From NCBI GenBank assembly GCA_022495995.1, contig JAFEMH010004866.1, positions 62,001 to 126,000 of the forward strand: 64,000 bases of DNA. The letters are read 5' to 3'. The DNA is from Adenophora triphylla var. japonica. Taxonomy: Eukaryota; Streptophyta; Magnoliopsida; Asterales; Campanulaceae. The notes beneath the pieces were generated by a model, which made no database searches, was not told the DNA's origin, and was given only the letters and a program-made list of their open reading frames with translations. The translations under genes and the position numbers were made by a program. This document shows, piece after piece, positions 55,561 through 64,000 of the stretch. The stretch's first letter is position 1. Each line of letters begins with the position of its first letter.

Positions 55561-56125
55561 CGAGATTCCTTCCCATTTCCATTATGGATTATCCAATGGT
55601 TGAAGTAGTCCCACTGGTCTCTGATGCTCGGTTTTAATCTGCTGACAAGTCAAGCACTTTGATACAAATTCCGCAATTTCCTTTTTCATTCCATTCCACT
55701 AATACCCCCTCTTCAAGTCCTGATACATCTTTGTGCTTCTCGGATGAATAGAAAACCTGGATTTGTGACCTTCCTCTAATACTTGCCTTTTAATCTCCGG
55801 TGAAGAAGGTACGCAAATTCTACCTTGGAAGGTTAAAATCCCATCTTTATTTAACACAAACTCCCCGGTCTTTCCATCTTGTAACTTCCCCAAAATTTTC
55901 TTCAATTCAGTATCATTTTGTTGAGCTTCCATAAGATCTCCATATAGAGTAGAAATGGCTCGGACATTTGCAAATAGCATCTCACTTCTGGACTCACAGG
56001 ACACCATTGTTGATAGATAAGACTTTCGGCTAATCGCATCCGCCACCAAATTAGCCTTTCCCGGATGATAAGAATGACACAATCATAGTATTTCAGTAGC
56101 TCTAACCAATGCCTCTGCCTGTTGT
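55561..56125 (-). pseudogene. Tekay-like integrase zinc-finger region with stops
   Basis: Segment 55699-56082 on - contains LVADAISRKS (end of RNase H), GRICVPSSPEIKRQVLEEGH and FSIHPRSTKMYQDLKRGY. This is the HH part of the HHCC zinc finger; a stop follows at 55699. The CC half lies in the next 130 bp (…LTCQQ…) in another frame. It connects RNase H with the integrase core. Confidence 0.8.
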
Positions 56126-56497
56126 TCAATTCTTTCTGGATAAAAACAAATATTTCAGACTCTTGTGATCGGTGAACATCTCAAATTTTGCTCCATATAA
56201 ATAATGCTTCCACTTATGCAACGCAAAGATAATTGCAGCCAACTTCATATCGTGAGTAGGATAATTCTGCTCCGCTGGTGATAACTTTCTCGAAGCATAC
56301 GCAATTACTTTCCCATTTTGCATAAGAACATAACCCAATCCTTCTTTGGAGACGTCACTAAAAATCAAAAAATTCTCACATCCATCTGAAAGGGTAAGAA
56401 TCGGGGCTGAAGTCAATCTCTTCTTCAACTCAGAAAATCTTGCTTCACACTTAGCATCCCACACAAAAGATATGTCCTTCCGAGTCAACCTTGTCAA
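56126..56497 (-). pseudogene. Tekay-like RNase H
   Basis: On -, [20 protein letters not shown], then [20 protein letters not shown], and [18 protein letters not shown] form the domain. In the usual pattern the middle block is H-D-x-E-L-A-A. Here the Glu codon reads Lys, so a catalytic residue is lost. It degrades the RNA strand of the RNA-DNA hybrid. A frame change separates it from the RT domain at about 56540. Confidence 0.88.
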
Positions 56498-56547
56498 TGG
56501 AGTTGCAATTCTTGAAAATCCCTCTATAAATCTTTGGTAGTAACCCG

Positions 56548-57354
56548 CTAACCCAAGGAAACTATAGACTTAGTCACTGTTGAAGGCCGTTTCCAGTTGA
56601 CTACGACCTCAATCTTCGTAGGATCCACGGCAATACCCGAACTTGACACCACATGACCCAAGAAAGAAATATGCTCGAGCCAAAATTCACACTTGCTGAA
56701 CTTTGCAAATAATTGTTTCTCACGTAGGATAGACAACACCATTCGCAAATGCTTCTCATGGTCTTCCCAGGATTTTGAATATATAAGAATGTCATCAATA
56801 AAGACCACAACAAAACTGTCAAGATAAGGCTTGAAAATTCTGTTCATCATATCCATAAATATCGTCGGTGCATTAGTCAACCCGAAAGGCATATCAACAA
56901 ATTCATAATAGCCATGCCTCGTTCTGAAGGCTGTCTTGGATATATCATTCGATCGGATTTTTAAATGATGGTATCCGCTACACAAGTCAAGCTTGGAATA
57001 GATAACGGAACCTTGAAGCTGATCAAACAAATCATCAATATGCGGAAAAGGATATTTATTCTTGAGAGTAGCTTGATTCAACAGTCTATAGTAAATGCAC
57101 AATCTCAAGGTACCATCTTTCTTCCTTACAAACATGATCGGTGCTCCCCAGGGTGAAACACTCGGACGAATGAAGTCCCTATCTAACAACTCTTGTAATT
57201 GAATTTTCAATTCTTTCAACTCAGTTGGAGCCATTATGTAAGGTGTTTTGGATATTGGTAAAGTACCTAGCAATAAGTCAATACAGAACTCCACTTCTTT
57301 ATCAGGAGGCATAGAATATTTTGTTGAAAACACATCAAAAATTTTCTGTTGAAG
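56548..57354 (-). pseudogene. Tekay-like reverse transcriptase (5'-truncated polyprotein)
   Basis: On - the reading holds the whole order of RT blocks: [77 protein letters not shown], then [20 protein letters not shown] and [15 protein letters not shown]. The active-site FIDD and the first Asp (KLDL) are intact. Sequence upstream (gag, protease) is missing. At about 57354 the reading passes directly into the Sirevirus-like S2 ORF through a short stretch similar to both. RT copies element RNA into DNA. The copy is dead because of truncation and downstream frameshifts. Confidence 0.92.
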
Positions 57355-60300
57355 GGGCTTGACCAACTGGAAGAGTATAGGTTAAGGGAGAGGGATCGGT
57401 TAGGGGTACGTCGATTGAGGGATCAGTTGGAGAGGCATCGATTGAAGAGATAGCTTGATTGATTGGGGGAATGTACATCTCAATAACTTTATCTTTAGAA
57501 GAAATAGCCAAAACAGGAGTAATGAATACATTATTTTCTAGGCTTAACTCTACTGCACATTCAAACTCTTTGGCCTCCTCAAATGCTAGAATAATCAACT
57601 CAGCAGCAACTAGGGCAAGAGGTATGGACTGCTGCCTTAACCTTATCAAATGACCCATCCTCAAAAAGTTGAAAATCTGGAAGGCATATCTGATGTTGCT
57701 TTGGGGCTTTGAACTTCCGTCATCTCTCTTTACAAATAATTGAGGAACTTGGGGTATCAATCCCACTTTCTTTGTTACCTCAAAACACCATGAAAATATC
57801 TTCAGCTCTAGCATCTTGGTCATCTGGTTGTTGAGAGACAAGTAACGAATAAAGATATTACCGATTGATAGGGAGGATTCAACCGGTCTAGGTAATCGGT
57901 GAACTACCTGACCGCCAATCTTGAGTGAGCTTGACCGTTGAGCCAGTAGAGAAGAATAGGTTGGCTTTTGCTTGGTTGGGAATTCAAGGATAAGTTGTTG
58001 CTCAACTTTGCCTGGCCTAATATTGGCATTTCTGGGAGGAGCAGGTATCTTCTTCAGCCTTAGTATTTTAGGCATTTGGTATTTGAGGCTAGTCTTGCCA
58101 GGCCATCTATTTTGGTTAGATGAGGAGGGGTATCAGCTGGGGGATCACCATGCTTCATTGTTTCAGCCACATCTACAAACACTTGCATTCTAAATGCTTT
58201 CCTTTTTCTTTGAAGTTCATCGGCTAAAGAGGGAGGCATTGGAATCGGTTGAATGCTGCAGCTGCTACTGACCTTCTCATGGATATCAAAAAGAAACATC
58301 CTGTTTGATAATCGGGGAATAGAGGCTATTGATGTATAATAATTAAGAGTGGACATTAAGTCTTTCTGATCAATAGAGAAGTCAAAAGATGAAGGAGGAT
58401 GTGCAGCATCAAAATGGTTATAGTCAAAAGGCTCATTGGCCTTAAACTCTATCTCATCATCATCTTTAAAGAAATCTGAAGTAATTGGATCCTCCTCCTC
58501 AAAAACTAATTCACTCTCCTCCTCAACTGATTTGCCCTTTATCTAGGCACTTGCCTGACTGACCAAGATAGATACTTGAATAGCCTGATGAGTAGCCAAC
58601 TCATCAGCTGATAACTTTTGTTGATCTAGAGCAGACTCAAACAAGCTAGCTGACATAGCCTTCTGCAGCTCAATCTCCTTGGCAGCATTAACAACAGAAA
58701 CATGCTTCTCCTCCTTAACCGGTTCAGTAGATCCATCAGTCAAAGGCATCTCAACCGGTTTTACAACCGGTGAGGAATCGGTCACAGGTTTTTCACCTCC
58801 TCCTGAGGCCTCGGTGAAGTATCAGTTATGCCTCCTCTTAAACTCCTAATCGGTTCTCTCGATTGAGGAGTAACAAACACATCCCTTCTTGATTGATCAT
58901 CATCAGAACTTGAACTGGAGCTAGATTGCTCATTTTCATCATCCTTATCATCTTCATCAGCTTCACCATCTTTAAATAATTATTCTATATCCTCATCAGT
59001 AGTGGAAGTCCACTTATTTTGGTTAGAGAGAACAGAGGAGAAGAAGTCATCCAGATTGATGTACCACATGTCTTGTAGCTCTCTATCCATTTCCATCATA
59101 TTTTAGACCAATTCCATAACATTTCTTATAAGTTAATTTCTTCGTGGATCGAGGATAACTGGTTTAGAATCAAACTAGGAAGCAGATCGTCAGGAAGTTC
59201 ATATTTGCCCAACTGATAAGGGTCAGATTCTTGAAGAGTGTCTTGGATGCCATAGAGCTTGGCAAAGTCTATCCACACTGAATGAACCATCATATCCTGG
59301 CGCAACCGATCATGAGCCAAATATACAAAATTCCACATGGTCGGGAGTAAGTCAAAGAACTGGTTGTAGAGCTTCACCAGGTCCTGCTTGGATAGAGAGA
59401 TGTCATACTTACTTAGCTGGTAGTGTTTGCTAAAATAAATGCCCTTGTCTTCATGAGTATTTTCAAAATACACATATTTATACACATCACCAATAGGGAC
59501 TGTGTCTTTGCATAACTTGTGGAATTGAAGTAGCTTCCTGATAAATGGTGGAAGATGGTCAATAGGGTATACCCATTTGGGAGAAGGAATAAGCTTAACC
59601 TGTATGGCCCATATGTTGTTATAGAAGATATGAAAAGTAGGATCTCTGATAGGTTGACATTTCCTAACCGATGGTTGAGAAGTATGGCTTGTCACAAGTA
59701 CTTCATCAGTCATGAAATTGTGAGTGAACAACCTTTTTGGAATGAAGGGGACAAAGGTGGTAAGGTCAGCTTCAATTCTTTTTCTTCCTCATCATTTTCT
59801 TTTGCTAGCTGAGAGGAAGATTTTTTGATTGGTTTGGATTTTGGAAGGGAGGATGAGGTAGAAGGTGTTTGGGATTTTTGGACAGAGGGTAGAGGTGCTT
59901 GTTTTCTAGGTCTAACTGTTGAAGGAGAGGTTGAGGGATCAATGGATTGGACAGAGGCAGTAGTCGGTTGAGGCTTGATGACCGACTCATCAGTTGCCTT
60001 CCTCTAAACCGGTAAGGTTGTAACCGGATTGGAGGACTCAGGCTCATTGGTTGACTTCTTAACCTTTGGCTTGTAAGACTTCTTCTTCTTCTCAACCGGT
60101 TGAGTGCCGATTGAGGGCTCACCGGTTGAGGCATCATCACGGGTTATAGGTTTGGCTTCTTTAACAATTCTCCCCCTGTCTGACTTGTCAAAGGTCATAA
60201 CCCATGACTAAGGGTAACTGGCCTGGCCGGTTGAAGCTGCCAAAATGGAAGGGTTTCTTCTCAACACCCTGCTGATCAACAAGTAATGGCAAGGTCTGGC

Positions 60301-60975
60301 CTTATTGGCTATGGCAAGTGGCTTCTCCTTTTGGAATTTCTTGAAAGCTATAACGATGACGTTGTAAATGAACATACACCAGTTGAACTCTATCTGAAGA
60401 AGAATAGCAGTCATGGCTTCCTACTGAATCATTGTTATGCAATGGTGTGACCCTGACCGGCAGATAATGCATCGGTCAACTATCTTGTCTAGAGCATAAT
60501 TGATAGGGTCAAGATTTGATTTCTTGTTTCCTTCACCAGTCACGAAGGGTTCATCTCCTCGGATTTGGGACCAAGCTAACTTCATATTTTTCATTACAAC
60601 TGCAGAAGGGCCGGTTGAGGCTGTGGTTGGGAATGCTCCAGCTATGGAGGCTGGGGAGAAGGTAACTGGGACTCCAGCAACTGTAGAAACAATAGAGGCC
60701 ACTTCTCCTACCCTGACATTCTCATCCAAAGCCCCATTGTCGAAGAGTTCGTTGACAAGCTCATAATAAATATCCTCTGATCCTTCAGGCAATAATAAGG
60801 GGAGAACACCAGCACCAGACATAATGGCCTTATGAAGCTTTCCTTCCACAGATTTGAAGAAGTTGGGAAGAATGTAACCTCCATATATGTCTTTCTTTGA
60901 GGTTGATGAAAGATGAAGAAGAATATGAAGATCTGATAAACTTGATGAACTTCGAATGAAGTTAGAGTCTTGCAA
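57355..60975 (-). pseudogene. Sirevirus-like env-like ORF, copy S2 (broken)
   Basis: On - a chain of open segments runs from 60975 leftwards. The first is 60975-60421 (MQDSNFIRSSSSLSDLHILL, IYYELVNELFDNGALDENVR). Next are 60414-60208 (MFIYNVIVIAFKKFQKEKPL, HYLLISRVLRRNPSI) and 60198-60004, a Lys/Thr-rich hinge with EKKKKSYKPKVKKS. Then come 59731-59126 (AIQVKLIPSPKWVYPIDHLP, MWNFVYLAHDRLRQDMM), 58785-58543 (heptad-rich), 58356-58060 and 58075-57355, which match S1. Breaks are frameshifts and single stops. It follows the end of pol (61828-61660) on the same strand, the position of the env-like ORF in Sireviruses. A transmembrane anchor is not evident. The true C-terminus, seen in S1, is replaced here by Tekay sequence. 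Confidence 0.7.
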
Positions 60976-61659
60976 CCGATTGAAACTTGAGAGATTTTGA
61001 GAGAATAGAGGGTTTGAGAAACAAGGATTTCGAAAGTTTCAATGTTTATTTTGATTTTCTTTTTATAGGGAGAGAGAATGTAGAAGGGGTGTTTATTGGG
61101 GGGAGCAAAATTAGTTTAAACATTTTAACTGATTGCTTAAAAATAGGGATAATAAAACACGATTTTAAATATGGAAGCTTAAAAATAGGAACGTGTGTGC
61201 AATAGTTAAAATTTTAAACATAACAATGAACAAAAAGATAACCTTTTTGGATAAATAGGAATGATAAAGAGATTACCTTTTTGATCAAAATTAAAATTTT
61301 GATCTACCTAGGAAAGGAAAAGTTGGTAATAACTCATTTGTGTTGTGTCGCATGCTACCGACAAGACAGAAAGGACAACAGAGGTTAGACGAGTCGGTTA
61401 AAACGAATTGGATCCGTCCCTAGTTCGTTGTCGATTGAGACCGGTTGAACGTTGTTGACTGGTTGAGAGAAACCGCTTGAAGGCTTGACCGATTACGACT
61501 TGAAACCGATTGAGAAATATGATCGGTCAGGGGAGTGACCGGTTGAGAACTTTTATGCCGTCGGTTAAGGTTGAGCAGCTATGGTATATTGAGGGTTAAA
61601 ATTGAGATTGCACCTTTTGATTAGTTGAGAGCTTACAGAAATAGCAATGTTAGAACAGT
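60976..61659 (-). other. Spacer between pol end and env-like ORF, with RCCGRTTGA array
   Basis: No ORF is seen. At 61385-61570 about ten copies of words such as GACCGGTTGA, AACCGATTGA and GTCGGTTAAG occur in under 200 bp. The rest is AT-rich. Sireviruses are known for repeated motifs between genes and in LTRs; this array could be a splice, packaging or regulatory region, which the sequence does not decide. Confidence 0.6.
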
Positions 61660-61827
61660 TTATCTACGAATATCAATCGTGCCCATTTCACCTCTAAGGA
61701 ATTCAAATCTTTTAGTGTCTAAGGGTTTTGTCAAAATATCAGCTAACTGATAATCAGTATGAACTTTTACAAGAATAACATTACCCTTTTCATCATGATC
61801 CTTGACGAAGTGGTATATGATGTCTAT
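61660..61827 (-). pseudogene. End of copia RNase H (pol of S2), cut by CACTA element
   Basis: On -, YHFVKDHDEKGNVILVKVHT, then DYQLADILTKPLDTKRFEFL, is the hallmark end of Ty1/copia polyproteins. Its stop ends pol at about 61660. Upstream, at 61828, the reading is broken by the CACTA terminus, so the rest of pol lies on the far side of that element, outside the window. Confidence 0.92.
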
Positions 61828-61847
61828 CACTACTAGAAACTGACCAT

Positions 61848-62282
61848 TTACCGACGGAAATTTCCGTCGGTAATTGCCCATTTCCGTCGGTAAATGGTCA
61901 TTGCCGACGGATTTTGTCCGTCGGATTCCGTCGGTAAAAACTGGTTGGTAATACCGACGGACCAATTCCGTCGGTATTTTCGGCGGATTGTCCGTCGGTA
62001 AATCCAAAATTCCGCCGGAAACCGTCCGTCGGCAATGAAGTACGCCGGCCGGTTTGCCGGAGCCATTGCCGAGTTACTGACGGAAATTTACCGTCGGTAT
62101 ATATTAAAAAATAAATAAATAAAACTCATTACCGACGAATATATCCGTCGGAAACCGTAAATTTTACCGGCGAAAATGTCCGTCGGGTAATCTAAGCCCT
62201 ATACCGACGGACATTTCCGTCGGTAATGAGTTTTATTTTTTTAATTTTTATTATTTACCGACGGAAATTTCCGTCGGTAATC
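61848..62282. repeat. CACTA sub-terminal repeats (TTTCCGTCGGTAA)
   Basis: About twenty copies of ACCGACGGAAATTTCCGTCGGT or its half occur in both directions within 430 bp. Such arrays are the binding sites of the TNPA-type protein in studied CACTA elements. Confidence 0.9.
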
Positions 62283-62284
62283 TG

Positions 62285-63165
62285 TCCAGATTTTTAAAAA
62301 AAAATCTGCTTTATTATTAAACCCCCTGTAAACCTGTCAAACCTGTTTTAAACAAATCCCAACATACAAAGAAACACAAACAACCTATTTCGCTTGAAAC
62401 AACCAACATTTAATTACATCTCAATTAAACATTCAATAAAAACATGAAAATCAAATTAAACATTCATCAATAACAAATTCTAGAATTTTATTTGGATAAT
62501 TACTTTTTCCTAAATCTTTACTCAGAGTTCTAATCAAAATTAAAAAATGAGATTGTCTTAATGGGATGGAGGTAGTATGTGTCAGTTGTAACCTTACCCT
62601 TGCATAAAAATCAGGAGGAGAGAATGAATCAAAGTGTGCGTTTGAAATCAATGTTCCATCCTTCCCCCATGTATACTGTCAACCGTATACCCTTTGGATT
62701 GTAAATGGATGAGTCAAACCGTATACCCTTTGGATACACCCTCAAAATATTCCTCTGGGTGAACCTATTGCATACAAACTATTAGAAACCAGGACAATCT
62801 TAGAAACATAGATGCACAACTACAATGGCTGTTGATAGGTTCTCTGACCCGAATCCAAAAATTCAGTAGTGTATGTTGATATAATCTTCAAAAGAAAAAA
62901 GACATCTGCCCCCTCCCAAAAAAAAAAAACATATGAGTTCAAATTGGTACCTTTATGGCCGTGGAACCCAACTGCAAATCACAATCAAAAGCCACAAAAC
63001 ACAAATTATTAATTCTAATAGTAAAAAATCACAAAATAAACAACTAATGAAACACGTAGCTGATATGCAAAACACAAAACACAAATTATTAATTCTAATA
63101 GTAAAAAGTCATTTTTAAAAAAAATTGAAGGAGGGAAATGGATAGTTGCCCAAACTTAAAGGGGT
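62285..63165. other. CACTA interior, AT-rich, with a 35-bp direct repeat
   Basis: AAACACAAATTATTAATTCT plus 14 following bases occurs at 62998-63031 and 63079-63112. CCGTATACCCTTTGGAT is doubled at 62682 and 62720. A Stowaway-like end (GGGATGGAGGTAGTA, to 62578) is seen without a partner. There is no ORF with recognisable domain. Confidence 0.5.
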
Positions 63166-63204
63166 CAAACCAACCTTATTTGTTTAACTATTCTCTATTT
63201 TTTT

Positions 63205-63725
63205 GTTTTGGGGGTGAGGAATGATCAAATGTAGTAAATGTTCAAACCAGTGAAGATGTATAAATTCCAAGTTTTTTCTCAGCAAACATCATTGAAAAAG
63301 GGGATCAAATGTAGCAATTGTTCAAACCAGCAAAAAGGTAACAATCTCAAGTTTTTTCTCAGCTTACATCATTGAAATATTCCATGTTTTTTTCTCAGAA
63401 TCCATCATTGAAAAAGGATGAATTTGTAGGCATTTTCAAACCAACAAAGAGGTACCAAAATTCCAAGTATTTCTCAGACACCATCATTGAAAAAAGGATG
63501 AATTTGTAGCATTTTTCTCAGCAAACATCATTGAAAAGGGATCAAATATAGCAACTGTTCAAACCAGCAAAGAGAGCGCAAAAAATCAAACATTTTCTCA
63601 GCAAACATCATTGAAAAGGGATCAAATATAGCAACTGTTCAAACTAGCAAACGTATACCAATAAACTTAACATTTTCTCAAGAAACATCATCGAAAAGTT
63701 AAATTTTCAAACCAGAGAAAGAGGT
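63205..63725 (+). repeat. Tandem repeat of ~80 bp (about six units) inside the CACTA element
   Basis: Each unit reads approximately GATCAAATNTAGCAANTGTT, then CAAACCAGCAAAGAGG, TTTTCTCAGCAAACATCATT and GAAAAGGG. Units start near 63222, 63301, 63418, 63498 (shortened), 63541 and 63621. The last two complete units are nearly identical. Confidence 0.9.
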
Positions 63726-63850
63726 TGCATTACCAAGCACAATATTTCCAAAAAAATCCAGACTATGCTCATCAAACACACATAACAGCCAAGATAACCA
63801 TCACAGAGAGTCAACAAGATGAATAGTCATCTTCAGTGATGCATCATGTA

Positions 63851-64000
63851 CTCCCTCCATCCCATTAAAGATTGAAAACTTTTAGGATAGGCATCAATTC
63901 ACACCACAGATTTACCTTTTTAAGCCTCCTGAGTACAGCTGCGGCATATAACTGCATATAGTTATGCCTTAACACCCAACCTCGAATGCATTTCTGAATG
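63851..64000. mobile_element. Stowaway-type MITE, left end only
   Basis: TA then CTCCCTCCATCCCATTAAAG begins a MITE at 63851. The other end would be expected roughly 130 bp beyond the window. Sequence at 63886-63900 lacks the inner AGAGAGAATG words of the other copies. Confidence 0.5.

Larger units (their letters stand above)
61828..64000 (+). mobile_element. CACTA (En/Spm) transposon, left end, running off the window
   Basis: It starts CACTACTAGAAACTGACC, the CACTA terminal repeat form of many plants, inside the S2 RNase H. A dense sub-terminal field of CCGACGG/CCGTCGG words follows (61848-62280). The right terminus is not in the window, so orientation and TSD (left flank ...TAT) cannot be confirmed. 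No transposase domain is seen in the 2.1 kb visible. Confidence 0.85.

Noticed and set aside
62540..63865. A single 1.3-kb Stowaway element between GGGATGGAGGTAGTA (62564-62578) and CTCCCTCCATCCC (63851)
   Set aside because: The two ends face away from each other, so they cannot bound one element. Each is listed or mentioned as a fragment.
1..64000. tRNA, rRNA or snRNA genes
   Set aside because: No cloverleaf with A and B boxes, no rRNA blocks and no snRNA promoter words were found on either strand. tRNA-like words are only retrotransposon primer sites.

Overview
The window is nuclear DNA from a flowering plant, most likely a eudicot. It is built almost entirely of transposable elements, and I recognise no intact host gene, rRNA, tRNA or CRISPR array. 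The reasons are Ty3/gypsy and Ty1/copia polyprotein remains with plant-type lineages (Tat/Ogre-like, Tekay-like chromovirus, Sirevirus-like), plant mobile-domain-like ORFs, twelve Stowaway-type MITEs with CTCCCTCCGTCCC ends, Helitrons, a CACTA end, a hAT-type MITE and GT-AG introns. Nearly every TE gene carries stops, frameshifts or insertions. The species cannot be named from this sequence. Family assignments are from recalled motifs, not searches.

Layout. (1) 1-13.2 kb: the 3' part of a decayed Tat/Ogre-like element on +. It has gag end, protease and integrase remains, A-rich spacers, two antisense mobile-domain-like genes on -, an array of about fifteen 70-bp hairpin units, a 3' untranslated region and 3' LTR A. 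(2) 13.2-15.5 kb: leader, primer-binding site and 5' LTR (LTR B) of a related element in the opposite direction, so LTR A and LTR B form a large inverted repeat. (3) 15.5-20.5 kb: a Sirevirus-like element (S1, +) with the end of its extra env-like ORF and its 3' LTR. A solo LTR with a perfect GCACT target duplication interrupts it. (4) 20.5-25.1 kb: gypsy remains on - (gag, PBS and LTR piece, integrase zinc-finger and RNase H) carrying a hAT MITE. (5) 25.6-27.3 kb: a TIR element with a perfect 16-bp hairpin and internal tandem repeats, then a Tourist-like MITE. (6) 27.4-37.7 kb: a non-autonomous tRNA-Asp-primed LTR element (C, -). Its left LTR holds two Helitrons, one of them with two Stowaway MITEs inside.

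(7) 38.0-43.4 kb: a Stowaway-rich stretch around a MULE-like element (40349-42573) with TIRs of about 200 bp, two internal MITEs and a possibly captured segment. (8) 43.4-52.4 kb: a spliced 'putative gypsy type transposon' (PF04195-like) gene on +. It is split by a complete non-autonomous LTR element F (45976-51968, TSD CCTCC) and cut again by a Tekay LTR. (9) 52.4-57.35 kb: the 3' part of a Tekay-like chromovirus on - (reverse transcriptase to chromodomain-like tail, PPT, 3' LTR). (10) 57.35-61.83 kb: a second Sirevirus-like copy (S2, -) with env-like ORF and the end of RNase H. (11) 61.83-64 kb: a CACTA element inserted in S2, running out of the window.

How it fits together: nesting gives relative ages. 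S1 is older than its solo LTR. The PF04195-like gene is older than F and the Tekay element. LTR C is older than its Helitrons, and Helitron 2 is older than the MITEs inside it. The strongest unexplained signal is at DNA level. Several unrelated LTR families each carry their own cluster of short perfect or near-perfect palindromes (ATCCGCGCGGAT, AACCGGTT, CACGACTCGTG, TCTCGTGCGAGA, GCACGGCCGTGC), and the Tat-like element adds an array of self-complementary repeats.
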